Source: Bacteroidales bacterium
Lineage (GTDB): Bacteria; Bacteroidota; Bacteroidia; Bacteroidales; UBA932
Direction: 5' to 3'
Assembly (NCBI GenBank): GCA_017472115.1
Contig: JAFUQW010000079.1
Location: 1-52,233 of the forward strand
Length of the DNA: 52,233 nt
Shown here: piece after piece, positions 35,842 to 46,003 of the stretch
Layout of the letters: every line of letters begins with the position of its first letter
Numbering within the stretch: position 1 is the first letter of the stretch
Made by a program: the position numbers and the translations under genes
The notes under the pieces: generated by a model
The model's database searches: none
What the model saw: only the letters and a program-made list of their open reading frames with translations
What the model was told of the DNA's origin: nothing

Positions 35842-37323
35842 ATGGCAAAAGAGGTAACCAAAAGGTCGGATAATTATTCGCAGTGGTATGATAATCTCGT
35901 AGTCAAGGCTGACCTGGCTGAGCGTTCTGCAGTCAGAGGCTGTATGGTGATCAAGCCATACGGTTATGCCATCTGGGAGAAGATGCAGCATGAACTTGAC
36001 AGGATGTTCAAGGAAACAGGTCATCAGAACGCATATTTCCCGCTTTTCATTCCAAAGTCATTCCTCAGTCGTGAAGCCGAACATGTAGAGGGTTTCGCAA
36101 AGGAATGTGCTGTGGTGACGCATCACAGGCTCATGGCCAATCCGGACGGTCCGGGAGTGGTTGTCGATCCTTCCGCACGACTTGAAGAAGAACTTGTCGT
36201 GAGACCTACGTCAGAGACCATCATCTGGAACACATACAAGAACTGGGTGACATCATGGAGAGACCTTCCGATTCTCTGCAACCAGTGGGCTAATGTCGTG
36301 CGCTGGGAAATGCGTACGCGTCTTTTCCTCCGTACCGCCGAGTTCCTCTGGCAGGAAGGACATACGGCACATGCAACACGCCTGGAGGCTGAGGAGGAAA
36401 CAATGAAGATGGTGAACGTGTATGCCGATTTCGCTCGTAACTATATGGCTGTGCCTGTGGTCGTGGGTCACAAGAGCCCTAATGAAAGATTTGCAGGTGC
36501 GCTCGACACAATGACGATAGAGGCCCTCATGCAGGACGGAAAGGCCCTGCAGGCAGGTACGTCGCACTTCCTTGGCCAGAACTTCGCGAAGGCTTTCGAC
36601 GTTCAGTTCACCAACAAGGAAGGAAAGCAGGAGTATGTATGGGCTACTTCATGGGGAGTCTCAACCCGTCTGATGGGTGCCCTCATCATGGCTCACGGCG
36701 ATGACAACGGTCTCGTGCTTCCTCCGAAGCTCGCCCCTATCCAGGTCGTGATGGTTCCTATCACCGGCAAGGACGAGGCTGTCAACAACGGCATCCTCGA
36801 CAAGATGTATGCTTTCAAGAAGGAGCTCGAGGCTAAGGGCATCAGCGTGAAGATCGACAACCGCGACACTCTGCGTCCCGGATTCAAGTTCGCCGAGTGG
36901 GAGCTCAAGGGCGTTCCTGTACGCCTCGCAATGGGTGGACGTGACCTTGAGAACGGTACAGTGGAGCTTGCGCGTCGCGATACATGCGAGAAGGCTTCTC
37001 ACCCGCAGGATGGTATCGCAGACGTGATTGCAGCACTTCTCGATGATATTCAGGCAAACATCTATGCGAAGGCTCTCAACTTCCGCGACGAAAGCATCCG
37101 CAAGGTTGACACATGGGAGGAGTTCAAGGAAGAGATCGTCAAGGGAGGATTCCTCCTCTGCCACTGGGACGGAACACCTGAAACAGAAGAGAAGATCAAG
37201 GAAGAGACCAAGGCTACCATCCGATGCATCCCTGTCGATAGCGCGGTATGCGTAGAGGAAGGTACATGCATCTATTCAGGCAAGCCTTCTCATCAGAGAG
37301 TGCTTTTTGCCATTTCATATTAA
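35842..37323 (+). CDS. proS: Prolyl-tRNA synthetase (type without INS editing domain)
   Basis: Charges tRNA-Pro. The 493-residue protein is of the archaeal/eukaryal-like ProRS type: class II motif 1 region (about 38-75), motif 2 with [15 protein letters not shown] and [24 protein letters not shown], motif 3 near 265-285, anticodon-binding domain (about 305-400) and a C-terminal extension. The large INS editing domain of E. coli ProRS is absent. The leader from 35760 contains a small hairpin (35766-35780). A repeat follows the stop. Confidence 0.96.
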   Translation: MAKEVTKRSDNYSQWYDNLVVKADLAERSAVRGCMVIKPYGYAIWEKMQHELDRMFKETGHQNAYFPLFIPKSFLSREAEHVEGFAKECAVVTHHRLMANPDGPGVVVDPSARLEEELVVRPTSETIIWNTYKNWVTSWRDLPILCNQWANVVRWEMRTRLFLRTAEFLWQEGHTAHATRLEAEEETMKMVNVYADFARNYMAVPVVVGHKSPNERFAGALDTMTIEALMQDGKALQAGTSHFLGQNFAKAFDVQFTNKEGKQEYVWATSWGVSTRLMGALIMAHGDDNGLVLPPKLAPIQVVMVPITGKDEAVNNGILDKMYAFKKELEAKGISVKIDNRDTLRPGFKFAEWELKGVPVRLAMGGRDLENGTVELARRDTCEKASHPQDGIADVIAALLDDIQANIYAKALNFRDESIRKVDTWEEFKEEIVKGGFLLCHWDGTPETEEKIKEETKATIRCIPVDSAVCVEEGTCIYSGKPSHQRVLFAISY

Positions 37324-37328
37324 GAAAC

Positions 37329-37356
37329 TGTCATCCTGAGCGTCAGCGAAGGATCT
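37329..37356 (+). repeat. Interspersed repeat (TGTCATCCTGAG type)
   Basis: A 28-base copy beginning TGTCATCCTGAGCGTC and ending GAAGGATCT, filling most of the gap between proS and the DUF3078 gene. Confidence 0.8.
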
Positions 37357-37370
37357 AAAAATGATAAAAG

Positions 37371-38492
37371 ATGAAAAGATTATTTACATCACTCATGTTT
37401 GCAGTCGCCGCCTTCACTGCGGCAGCTCAGAATGTTCAGGATGCGGCAGCCCAGGCTGCAATGGCTATGGCCGGTGCTCAGCAGGTGGAACAGAAGGTCG
37501 AGAAGCCTAACTATTGGGCAACGAGTCTCAAGACTCAGATAAATGTCGGACAGACATCTCTTACCAACTGGGCTGCCGGTGGTGACAATACTATTTCGCT
37601 TGCAGCATTCGTTGACGGCAACGCCAACTGGAAGAAGGGAGAAATGTTCTGGAACAACCGCCTTCAGCTTGACTATGGTTTCCTTTATGCTTCTTCAAAG
37701 CCTATACTTCAGAAGAATACCGACCGTATCTATCTTGAAAGCAAGTGGGGTTACAAGGCTCCTTCTACACAGAATCTCTATTTCTCGGCCAACTATGACT
37801 TCAAGTCTCAGTTCTCGACAGGTTACGACTACAAGACTCCGGGCAGCGTCGTGGATGAGAACGGTGCCGATCTCAAGGGATCTGCCCTGAGGGATGTATG
37901 GCGTGATGCCCGCCTTCTCAAGTCCAATTTCTTTGCTCCGGCATATACAAATCTCGCGCTCGGTATCGATTACAATCCCGCGAAGTGGCTGGCCATAAAC
38001 TTCGCGCCTCTCACTGGAGGATTCGTGATTGTCAAGGATGCAGCCCTGAGGAAGAATTATTCTATGAAGGAGAAGGCTTCGACAACTCCTGAAATGCTTG
38101 CGGCGGCCGAGGAGAAACTCGCAGCTGCGGCTACTCCTGCAGAAGTCAAGACCGCTACTGAAGAGTTGGGTGATCTTTACAGGGGATCTAACTTCCAGTT
38201 CGGTGCCCAGCTCAAGATGGATGCCAAGGTCAATATCAATGACAACTTCTCTTACAGCACACAGGTGGTTCTCTTTGCAAACTATCTTGACATCAAGCGT
38301 TGTCCGCGTATCAACTGGGACAACCGTATCGACTGGAAGCTTGCAAAATACTTCTCATTCACTATCACGACGAATCTCATATATGATGATACCATCATGA
38401 TTTTCAACGAGAAGGATGGTCTGGAGAAGCCACGTGTACAGTTCAAGGAGTCTCTTGCCTTCGGCTTTACATGGACTATTGCCAACAAGTAG
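37371..38492 (+). CDS. DUF3078 domain-containing protein
   Basis: A 373-residue protein with a signal peptide (about 1-19, cleavage at AAAQ). The WATSLKTQINVGQTSLTNWAAGGDNTIS block near 49-76 is the hallmark of the DUF3078 family in Bacteroidota, followed by repeated aromatic beta-strands that suggest an outer-membrane barrel. A helical Ala/Glu-rich insert (about 231-265) interrupts the strands. No function is established. It lies between proS and tilS (17-base gap) and is probably cotranscribed with tilS. Confidence 0.87.
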   Translation: MKRLFTSLMFAVAAFTAAAQNVQDAAAQAAMAMAGAQQVEQKVEKPNYWATSLKTQINVGQTSLTNWAAGGDNTISLAAFVDGNANWKKGEMFWNNRLQLDYGFLYASSKPILQKNTDRIYLESKWGYKAPSTQNLYFSANYDFKSQFSTGYDYKTPGSVVDENGADLKGSALRDVWRDARLLKSNFFAPAYTNLALGIDYNPAKWLAINFAPLTGGFVIVKDAALRKNYSMKEKASTTPEMLAAAEEKLAAAATPAEVKTATEELGDLYRGSNFQFGAQLKMDAKVNINDNFSYSTQVVLFANYLDIKRCPRINWDNRIDWKLAKYFSFTITTNLIYDDTIMIFNEKDGLEKPRVQFKESLAFGFTWTIANK

Positions 38493-38509
38493 TATAACAG
38501 TTTCCGATA

Positions 38510-39985
38510 ATGCAGAAGCGTTTTGCACAATCTGTTGAAGATATAGAGGGGCGGATCAGCGAATGGTCAGCCCCTCTGTATCTTTCATCGGGCCGTCCAC
38601 GCTATCTTGCGGCAGTGAGTGGCGGGGCCGATTCCATGTGCCTGGCGGATCTGTGCCTCAGAGTTCTGGGTCCTGAACGGTTTGCCGTCGCTCATTGCAA
38701 TTTTCATCTCAGAGGGGATGAAAGCGACGGTGATGAAAGACTCGTCTCTGCATGGGCCTCGGAAAACGGAGTGGAATTTCATCGTACGGATTTCGATACG
38801 GAGACCTATGCGTCAGACAATGGAATCAGCATTGAGATGGCCGCCCGTGACCTCCGTTATTCATGGTTTGCGGAATTATGCGGGATTCATGGATTTGCCG
38901 GTGTCATGACTGCTCATAATGCCAATGATAATGCCGAGACCCTGATTCTCAATCTTCTGCGTGGTGCCGGACTTCACGGCATTTCAGGAATGGATGAAGT
39001 TTCGTATTGGACAGATCAGAGTCAGGAAGAGGGTTCAAGCAGGTCAGTAAGAATTCTCCGCCCGATGCTTTCATTCACACGCAGCCAGATAGAAGGATAT
39101 GCCTTTGCATGGAAGATCAGGTTCAGGAATGACAGTACCAACAGTCTTTCTGACTATAAGCGCAACCGGATACGCAACGAGGTCTTTCCTCATTTCGAGA
39201 AGATCAATCCTTCATTTGTCCGCACCCTTAATCGCGAAATGGGATATTTTTCCGAAGCCGATGCGATCATGGAGGACTGGTGCCGTTCCCGTGTGGCCGG
39301 CATATGTAGGAAAAGCCCGGATCAGGAAGGTGATGGCATCGTAATAGATGTAAAGGGACTTCTGAAGGAGGCTCATTGGAAATATCTCCTGTATCATCTC
39401 CTTGCTCCTTATGGCTTTCATTCGTCAACCATAGCATCTGTGGAAAGTCTCCTGACTTCAGACCGCACCGTGTCCGGCAAGAGATTCGAGTCGGAAAAAT
39501 ATGTGCTTCTTACAGAGCGTTCGGAACTGGTGATTGCCGGAATTCCGTCCGAGAATCCATATCCGTCCGGAAATAGAATGCAAGAAGATGCGATAATGCC
39601 AGTCAGGACTCCGGGACGATATCATTTCAACGGAAGGACATTCAGAGTGGAAGTCTTTCCGAGAACTGACGGCTTTCAGCTCAGACAGCCTCAAGGGGTC
39701 TTGGTCATGGATGCAGACAGCCTGCCGTTCCCGCTTGTCTGCAGGAGATGGAGAGCAGGTGACTGGTTCAATCCTTTCGGGATGAAGGGAAAGAAAAAGG
39801 TCAGCGACCTTTTCGCCGATCTGAAATACGATTCCCGTTCAAAGGATGCCGCTGTGATGTTGATAGACTGCCGGCAATGTGAAATGGAAGAGAATCATGT
39901 AGCCGCTGTTCTCGGAGTGAGGATAGACAACAGATATAGAGTTACCGAAAATACAGAAAACATAATCAGAATATCTTATGAATAA
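38510..39985 (+). CDS. tilS: tRNA(Ile)-lysidine synthetase
   Basis: Converts cytidine 34 of tRNA-Ile(CAU) to lysidine using ATP and lysine. The 491-residue protein has the PP-loop SGGADS at 37-42, HCNFHLRGDESDGDE near 62-76, the ATP/tRNA segment HNANDNAETLILNLLRGAG near 142-160 and NDSTN near 205-209. The C-terminal substrate-binding domains are present (about 375-480, with RRWRAGDWFNPFGMKGKKKVSDLF). The end overlaps the next gene by eight bases. Confidence 0.95.
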   Translation: MQKRFAQSVEDIEGRISEWSAPLYLSSGRPRYLAAVSGGADSMCLADLCLRVLGPERFAVAHCNFHLRGDESDGDERLVSAWASENGVEFHRTDFDTETYASDNGISIEMAARDLRYSWFAELCGIHGFAGVMTAHNANDNAETLILNLLRGAGLHGISGMDEVSYWTDQSQEEGSSRSVRILRPMLSFTRSQIEGYAFAWKIRFRNDSTNSLSDYKRNRIRNEVFPHFEKINPSFVRTLNREMGYFSEADAIMEDWCRSRVAGICRKSPDQEGDGIVIDVKGLLKEAHWKYLLYHLLAPYGFHSSTIASVESLLTSDRTVSGKRFESEKYVLLTERSELVIAGIPSENPYPSGNRMQEDAIMPVRTPGRYHFNGRTFRVEVFPRTDGFQLRQPQGVLVMDADSLPFPLVCRRWRAGDWFNPFGMKGKKKVSDLFADLKYDSRSKDAAVMLIDCRQCEMEENHVAAVLGVRIDNRYRVTENTENIIRISYE

Positions 39986-42644
39986 GTCACTTTGCATAAT
40001 TCTGGCCTCAATGATTGCGATGGTCAGCTGCAACACGCATTTCATAACGGATAAGTCTTATCGTGAGACAGTGGCGTCTGACCTTGAGACAAGAAAGTCC
40101 GTTATAGAAGCAGCAGGCATAGATATGGAGTCTATGTGCCTGTCAAAGGATGAAATGGAAGCTTTGCAATTCCTGTATGCCTACATGCCGTTGGGAGATA
40201 TAGTCAACAAGACTCCGGAATATTATCTTGACCACTACAGACTCTCTCTCAAGGCTCTCAGGGAAATGCCATGGGGCAAGAGGGTGCCGGAACGGGAGAT
40301 GAGGCATTTTGTGCTCCCGGTACGTGTCAACAATGAAAATCTTGATTCTGCGCGATATGTCTTTTATGAGGAGCTTGCACCGAGAATCAAGGGAATGACA
40401 ATGCATGATGCAGTGCTTGAAGTCAATCACTGGTGTCACGAAAAGGCCGTATATATGCCTTCAGACCGTCGCACAAGTTCTCCGCTTGCTACAGTCAAGA
40501 CAGCGTACGGGCGTTGCGGTGAGGAATCGACACTCCTGGTGGCAGCTCTCCGTTCGGTCGGAATACCTGCACGCCAGGTATATACTCCGAGATGGGCGCA
40601 TACGGACAGCAATCATGCATGGGTCGAAGCATGGGTCGATGGCAAATGGCGTTTTCTCGGAGCCTGCGAGCCTGAACCTGTGCTTGATCTCGGATGGTTC
40701 AATGCTCCTGCAAGCCGGGGAATGCTGATGCATACTAATGTGTTCGGAAGATATGACGGACCTGAGGAGATTGTCCGTGAGACTCCCAACTATACGGAAA
40801 TCAATGTCATAGAGCATTATGCTCCGAAGTCGGCATCGGTTGACGTGACCGTAGTTGACAAGGATGGAGTTCCTGTGGAGGGTGCGAAGGTCAACTATAA
40901 GATTTATAATTACTCAGAGTTCAACAGCGTGGCTTATAAACTCACCGATGCTCAGGGCAAGGCAGCTCTCACCGCCGGTCTCGGTGACATGATGATACAT
41001 GCCGCAAAGGATGGCCGATTCGGATTTGCAAAGGTTACTTACGGCAAGGATGAGGCTGTGTCGATAGTTCTTGAATATGAAGAAGGATCGGCGATTCCTC
41101 ATATGGAGATGGAAATCGTTCCTCCGGTGGAAAATGCTCAGCTTCCTGATGTTACGGATGAGCAGAGGGCTGAGAATACCCGCCGTATGGAATATGAGGA
41201 TTCTCTCAGAAATGCGTATGTGGCGACATTCTTTGATAAGGAACGGGCGGAAGCTTTTGCAAGCCGGTATGCGGATCCTTCTTTGAGGAAGGCTGTTGCC
41301 GAGATTCTTGTCGCCTCTCGTGGTAATCATGGGGAGATAACAGCCCTGCTGGAGGAAGCGGCGCAGCATGACAAGCTGCCTCAGGCTCATGCGCTGCTTG
41401 CGTCATTGTCAGAAAAAGACCTCAGGGACACTCCGAAGTCAGTACTGGATGATCATTTCTCATGCATGGAGAGTGCAGATGATGTCAATGTTTATGGCCC
41501 GAGAGTCGATACCGAGCTGCTCAGACCGTATAGAAAATATTTCCATGAGAATATACCTGATTCTCTCTCTCAGATGATTAAGGCTGACCCTGCATCGTTT
41601 GTGAAATGGTGCAAGGAAAACCTTTCCATGCATGATGACATCAGCCTGCGCTATGTGCAGCTCGATCCTGTACGCGTGTGGGAGACGAGACTTGCCGACA
41701 AGGGGTCGAGAGAAATCTTTTTCGTTACTATGTGCCGCAGCTTTGGCGTAGCGGCATGGATGGATCCTGTAACCAGAGTCGTGAAGTATGCTGGTGCAGA
41801 CGGATTCACATACGACGTTGACTTCGAGGCCCATGAGCAGATAGTGGCTCCGCAGGGCAAGCTCAAGCTTACCTACAATGAGATACCTCTTCTGGATGAT
41901 CCTAAGTACAAGACTCATTTCACCCTTTCGAAATATGTCGATGGAGGCTTCCAGCTGCTCAATTACAGCGGTACATGGGCTTCTCTCTTCAAGAAGGCTC
42001 AGCCGATGGATTGCGGCTATTATATGCTTGTGAGCGGCTCAAGAATGTCCGGCGGAAATGTTTTTGCAGATGTGGAGTTCTTTACGATAGAGGAAGGCAG
42101 GACTACAGTCCGGGAACTCGTGATGCGTGACATAAAGGACCAGATCCGCGTAATCGGAAGCTTCGACTCGGAAATGAAATACTCATACTGTCATCTTGAG
42201 GAGGGCGGAGTTCCTTCTTGTCATCCTGAGGAGGGCGGAGCCCGACGTGAGGATCTCTCAGTTCTCGAGACCACAGGCCGCGGCTACTTCGCAGTGGCAT
42301 TGGTTGACTATGGAACAGAGCCTACAAACCATGCTTTCATGGACATTTCGGCAGTGGCATCCGAACTTGAGGCATGGGGACGACCTCTTCTTGTGATATT
42401 CGCGACTGAGGATGACTTCAGGAAGTTCCGTGCACAGGACTTCAATCTTCCGTCAACCGTTCATTTCGGAGTGGATATAGACGGAAGGATGAGGGAAATG
42501 ATTGCTGCTGAAATGAAGCTGGACAAAGGCGGACGTCTGCCGCTGATCGTCATGGCAGATACCTTCAACAGAGTCGTATTCTTCTCTCAAGGATACAATA
42601 TAGGTCTGGGAGAAAGTCTTGTCAAGACTTCAAAGGCGCTATAG
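39978..42644 (+). CDS. Transglutaminase-like lipoprotein carrying an in-frame repeat insertion
   Basis: An 888-residue exported protein with a lipoprotein signal (candidate Cys18 in AMVSC). A transglutaminase-like domain (about 130-235) has Cys180 in YGRCGEES and His213 in SNHAWVEAWV; the third residue is probably in the FLGACEPEPVLDLGW block. A peptidase-regulatory-like beta-domain follows (about 285-365), then unknown regions and a thioredoxin-like C-terminal part (about 765-880). Residues 738-760 are encoded by two tandem copies of the interspersed repeat, exactly 69 bases, keeping frame. It overlaps tilS by 8 bases at its start and cutC by 23 bases at its end (convergent). Confidence 0.83.
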   Translation: MNKSLCIILASMIAMVSCNTHFITDKSYRETVASDLETRKSVIEAAGIDMESMCLSKDEMEALQFLYAYMPLGDIVNKTPEYYLDHYRLSLKALREMPWGKRVPEREMRHFVLPVRVNNENLDSARYVFYEELAPRIKGMTMHDAVLEVNHWCHEKAVYMPSDRRTSSPLATVKTAYGRCGEESTLLVAALRSVGIPARQVYTPRWAHTDSNHAWVEAWVDGKWRFLGACEPEPVLDLGWFNAPASRGMLMHTNVFGRYDGPEEIVRETPNYTEINVIEHYAPKSASVDVTVVDKDGVPVEGAKVNYKIYNYSEFNSVAYKLTDAQGKAALTAGLGDMMIHAAKDGRFGFAKVTYGKDEAVSIVLEYEEGSAIPHMEMEIVPPVENAQLPDVTDEQRAENTRRMEYEDSLRNAYVATFFDKERAEAFASRYADPSLRKAVAEILVASRGNHGEITALLEEAAQHDKLPQAHALLASLSEKDLRDTPKSVLDDHFSCMESADDVNVYGPRVDTELLRPYRKYFHENIPDSLSQMIKADPASFVKWCKENLSMHDDISLRYVQLDPVRVWETRLADKGSREIFFVTMCRSFGVAAWMDPVTRVVKYAGADGFTYDVDFEAHEQIVAPQGKLKLTYNEIPLLDDPKYKTHFTLSKYVDGGFQLLNYSGTWASLFKKAQPMDCGYYMLVSGSRMSGGNVFADVEFFTIEEGRTTVRELVMRDIKDQIRVIGSFDSEMKYSYCHLEEGGVPSCHPEEGGARREDLSVLETTGRGYFAVALVDYGTEPTNHAFMDISAVASELEAWGRPLLVIFATEDDFRKFRAQDFNLPSTVHFGVDIDGRMREMIAAEMKLDKGGRLPLIVMADTFNRVVFFSQGYNIGLGESLVKTSKAL
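42189..42218 (+). repeat. Interspersed repeat inside a coding region, copy 1
   Basis: Begins TGTCATCTTGAGGAGGGC and ends TTCCTTCT. It lies in frame in the transglutaminase-like gene and is directly followed by a second copy. Confidence 0.8.
42219..42257 (+). repeat. Interspersed repeat inside a coding region, copy 2
   Basis: Begins TGTCATCCTGAGGAGGGC and ends GTGAGGATCTC, the longer variant with inverted ends (ATCCTGA and TGAGGAT). Together with copy 1 it adds 23 codons. Confidence 0.8.
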
Positions 42645-43356
42645 TGGCGGCGACCCTGCGCGCAGTCGTCCGGACTGTTCCATAAGGGTCGTCCTCGCTT
42701 CCCATGGCAACCTTAGGGTTGCGGAATATCATGCGGCTTTCTACTGGCTCTCTGGCTGAGAAATGGAATTCTCTCGCGCCGGAGAGCCTTGCTGTTTCAG
42801 CTATGTTTCCTTCCTTCACACCGCAGCCCGGCATGATGATGATCCTTCCTGCTGACTTCTCGACAAGTTGTGCCAGCAGGGGAGCACCTTCAAGGGCTGT
42901 CGGCATGCATCCTGATGTGAGAATGCGGGCGCAACCGAGATTTATGATATCTTCGAGTGCCTTGAAAGGGTCTGATGTGTGGTCGAATGCCCTGTGGAAT
43001 GTAACAGGTGTGTCTCCGGCGGCATCCATAAGCCTTTTCATGTTGGCGATGTCAACCGTTCCGTCCGGAAGCAGACATCCGAACACGAGTCCGTCAGCAC
43101 CAAGCTCCTTTGCAGCCTTGATGTCGTAGAGCATCTCCTGAATCTCATCCTCGGAGTATAGGAAATCTCCGCCGCGAGGCCTTATTATCACGTTCAGTCC
43201 GATGCTGATGCTCGCTCTGGCCTGTCTTATCATACCGACAGAAGGGGTGGTACCTCCCTCCGGTATCCCGGCACAAAGTTCTACCCTGTCTGCTCCGCCT
43301 TCCTGTGCGGCTATGCAGCTCGCTACAGAATTGGCGCATATTTCGAATCTGTACAT
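42622..43356 (-). CDS. cutC: CutC family protein
   Basis: A 244-residue TIM-barrel protein with the CutC hallmarks EICANSVASCIAAQEGGADRVELCA at 5-29, IRPRGGDF near 59-66, VTFHRAFD near 118-125 and ILTSG near 145-149. CutC was described as a copper-homeostasis protein, but its enzymatic role is unsettled. It shares a TAATG junction with sppA upstream, so it is cotranscribed. The last 23 bases overlap the convergent transglutaminase gene. A copper-type cassette lies 2 kb away, which is suggestive only. Confidence 0.92.
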   Translation of the reverse strand: MYRFEICANSVASCIAAQEGGADRVELCAGIPEGGTTPSVGMIRQARASISIGLNVIIRPRGGDFLYSEDEIQEMLYDIKAAKELGADGLVFGCLLPDGTVDIANMKRLMDAAGDTPVTFHRAFDHTSDPFKALEDIINLGCARILTSGCMPTALEGAPLLAQLVEKSAGRIIIMPGCGVKEGNIAETARLSGAREFHFSAREPVESRMIFRNPKVAMGSEDDPYGTVRTTARRVAATIAPLKS

Positions 43357-45128
43357 TATCTGAAACTTATCTCGTAAGGAAGTCGTGCGTATGCCTTGCC
43401 TGTTTCAGTGGCTGAAACATCCCTGAATGCCTTTTCAACATCTTCTAACTGTGTTCCGGCAAAAACACCTTCGCCGGTTCCGAACACTTCCATCAGAGTG
43501 TCGAATGCTGTCAGCGGCTTCGGATATTCATCTATCCGGACGTCGTCCAATCCTGTCACACCTTGAATGCTGAGGGCAGCATATCTGATGGCGTCCTCAA
43601 GCGTTCCTATCTCATCGACAAGGCCGATCTCAAGAGCTTCTGCTCCTGTCCATACGCGACCCTGTGCTATTTCGTCAACTCTTCCCACCGGCATTTCACG
43701 TCCTTCCGATACGATTTCCGTGAATTTTGCATATATCTTCTCGACTGAAGCCTGCATATAGGCGACTTCCCTCGGGTCGAGAGCCCTCATTCCGTTGTAC
43801 ATATCCGCATGCCTGTTGGAATTTACCGGAGTTACGGTCACATGAAGCTTGTTCTTTATCGCTCCGCCGACGTCCGGAATTATGCTGAATACTCCTATTG
43901 AACCGGTGAGAGTGGTAGCGTCTGAGAATATCTTGTCACAGCCTGCTGAAATCCAATATCCGCCGGATGCGGCATAGTCACCGTAAGAGGCCACGACAGG
44001 AACCCTTTCCTTGAGCAGGTCGAGTTCAGCCTTGATCTTCTCGGAAGCCAGAACGCTTCCTCCCGGCGAATTCACTCGGAGCACTACAGCCTTCACGGTC
44101 GTATCCTTTCTGACATCGGAAATGATCTTTGCGAACCTGTCGCCTGCAACCTGCTGCTTCGCATTTCCGTCAACGATGTTGCCTTCTGCATAAATAACGG
44201 CAACCTTCTCCTTAGCCTTGTAATTGACAGTATTCTTAAGCTTTGCGTAGTCCTGAAGAGAAATCGTCTTGACATCCTCGATGTCCTCCGCTACAAAAAG
44301 GTCGCAAAGCTGCCTGTCAAGCTGCTCGCGTGTGTATAGCTCGTCAACCAATCCATGTTCCAGCCAGTCGGAAGGAAAATTGAGCTCGAGGTTGTTGAGG
44401 AGGGCGTTGAGCCGGTCGGTCGTGATTTCTCTCGAAGCTGCGATCTCGGTAGCCCAGCTGTCCCACATAGAATTGACCATGGCTGTGTTCTGCTCGAGAT
44501 TCTCCTTGCTGGACGAATTCCTTACATACATTTCTCCTGCAGACTTGTATCTGCCATGACGGATGAGCTGCATGTTGATACCGAGCCTGTCAAGTACGTC
44601 CTTGAGGAAGATCATCTGTGACGATATGCCGTTGAACATGCTGAGTCCTCCGTCAAGACTTGTCATATATACCTTGTCCGCAACCGATGCAAGGTAATAT
44701 CCTGCATTTGTAGGATTCTCTATATATGAAACGATGGCCTTGCCGCTTGTCCTGAAGTTGCCGAGTGCCTTTCTGAATTCTTCGATCTGCGCCAGGCCTC
44801 CTGTTGCCATGTCGGGAGTCAAATAAATGAATCTGACTGCAGGATCTTCGGCTGCAGCGTTGATTGCCTTGACTGCATTGTAGATGCCGAGTGTGCTGAC
44901 TGCGGTGTTTCCTGCAAGAGAAGCAAAAGGGTCTGTCTCGGCATTCTGCTCGCTGAGCGTAAACGTTGACATGTCGATCTTCAGCACTGCCGACTGAGGC
45001 ATGACCGGCTGTTTGTCGCCTGCCGCTGCTAACGCACCCACGACGGCAAACATCAGAAATACCGAAATCACACTGAAAATCAAAAGACCCAGAATGCTTG
45101 CCAGGGTCATCTTCATAAAATTCTTCAT
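43356..45128 (-). CDS. sppA: Signal peptide peptidase SppA, 67K type
   Basis: Membrane-bound serine protease that degrades cleaved signal peptides. The 590-residue protein has one N-terminal membrane helix (about 9-36) and two tandem S49 domains. The catalytic pair is K195 (RYKSAGE) in the first domain and S388 (YAASGGYW) in the second, as in E. coli SppA. Length is typical of the 67K form. A -7 element TATTTTTG is at 45177-45184 on the minus strand. It heads the sppA-cutC unit. Confidence 0.94.
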   Translation of the reverse strand: MKNFMKMTLASILGLLIFSVISVFLMFAVVGALAAAGDKQPVMPQSAVLKIDMSTFTLSEQNAETDPFASLAGNTAVSTLGIYNAVKAINAAAEDPAVRFIYLTPDMATGGLAQIEEFRKALGNFRTSGKAIVSYIENPTNAGYYLASVADKVYMTSLDGGLSMFNGISSQMIFLKDVLDRLGINMQLIRHGRYKSAGEMYVRNSSSKENLEQNTAMVNSMWDSWATEIAASREITTDRLNALLNNLELNFPSDWLEHGLVDELYTREQLDRQLCDLFVAEDIEDVKTISLQDYAKLKNTVNYKAKEKVAVIYAEGNIVDGNAKQQVAGDRFAKIISDVRKDTTVKAVVLRVNSPGGSVLASEKIKAELDLLKERVPVVASYGDYAASGGYWISAGCDKIFSDATTLTGSIGVFSIIPDVGGAIKNKLHVTVTPVNSNRHADMYNGMRALDPREVAYMQASVEKIYAKFTEIVSEGREMPVGRVDEIAQGRVWTGAEALEIGLVDEIGTLEDAIRYAALSIQGVTGLDDVRIDEYPKPLTAFDTLMEVFGTGEGVFAGTQLEDVEKAFRDVSATETGKAYARLPYEISFR

Positions 45129-45362
45129 AACTCTATATGTTTAAAGTCCGTTTTGGTTTCTTTGACTCATATAATGCAAAAATACTACAAAAAATCTTAA
45201 AATCATTCATAAAATCGCCGTGTGTTATAAGTTGTTTATTTTCAGTTCGTTGCTTGTTTGGCTCGCATTCCTTTCCCGTCGAGCCGGACTATTCAACTGG
45301 TTGTGCTGTAGAGAGATACGTATCACGGAAACCTGATGTGGCATATGGAAAAATGTGCTGAT

Positions 45363-45393
45363 TTTGCAATATTGGCATATTTTTGTAATTTTG
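45363..45393 (+). promoter_or_regulatory. Putative promoter of the Cys/His-rich protein-TonB-HMA cassette
   Basis: TTTG (45363-45366), a 19-base spacer and TAATTTTG (45386-45393) match the Bacteroidota promoter. The first ATG follows nine bases later, so the leader is very short unless ATG 45415 or 45418 is used. Confidence 0.6.
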
Positions 45394-45402
45394 CAGATTG
45401 TT

Positions 45403-45855
45403 ATGAAGAATGTCATGATGAAAATATTCGCTCTGCTTCTGACCGTATGGTACTGTCTGAGTATCATAGGATTCGATGTGCATACATGCAGCGCAGAAGG
45501 CGTTTCTCATGTCATGACTTCTTTTACATCCCTCGACTGCGAGACCATTCACGGTCATCACCATCATGAGGCCTCCGAACCCTGCTCCTGCAGGACGGAT
45601 GGCGGAGTTCATATTCATGCAGAGAAGTGCTGCACTGATGATTATCAGGTAATTTCCCTGACAGGAGTCCGGACTGATGAGACTCACGACCACTATGACG
45701 AGTGCCGCTGCGGTCATTGTCCATGCATAGATGCAGCCGTTTCTGAGGCTCTTTCTGTTCTTGTATCAATCGATCCGGAAAAATATGTCATCATACCCGA
45801 TTCCGGGTTGATTGTGCATGAAGTCCATGCACTTTTCGGCATCTGGCGTATCTGA
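45403..45855 (+). CDS. Secreted Cys/His-rich protein, HYC_CC_PP-like
   Basis: A 150-residue protein with a signal-like N-terminus (hydrophobic core 7-22), then many Cys and His residues: HTC at 27-29, GHHHH at 51-55, CSC at 61-63, a CC pair at 76-77, HDH at 95-97 and CRCGHCPC at 101-108. The early H-x-C and the CC pair resemble small Bacteroidota proteins called HYC_CC_PP; the PP part is not visible. Metal binding is likely from composition. Start is ATG 45403 or the later Met codons; the open frame further upstream would precede the promoter. It leads the TonB receptor and HMA gene. Confidence 0.68.
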   Translation: MKNVMMKIFALLLTVWYCLSIIGFDVHTCSAEGVSHVMTSFTSLDCETIHGHHHHEASEPCSCRTDGGVHIHAEKCCTDDYQVISLTGVRTDETHDHYDECRCGHCPCIDAAVSEALSVLVSIDPEKYVIIPDSGLIVHEVHALFGIWRI

Positions 45856-46003
45856 TTCATATGACCGGGTGTGAGCAGGTCTGTCGAAACCTGACCACTC
45901 CCTTCTTTTTCTGTCGTGCCCTCTTGACTGCACGGCAACCGGCGGTCATGGCTTTATCCTCCATCTTCCGCTTTGTAAGTAATATGATCAAATATAACAG
46001 ATA

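Noticed and set aside
45856..46003. Terminator between the Cys/His-rich gene and the TonB receptor
   Set aside because: Only short imperfect stems (CAGGT with ACCTG) before a T-rich stretch; too weak to claim.
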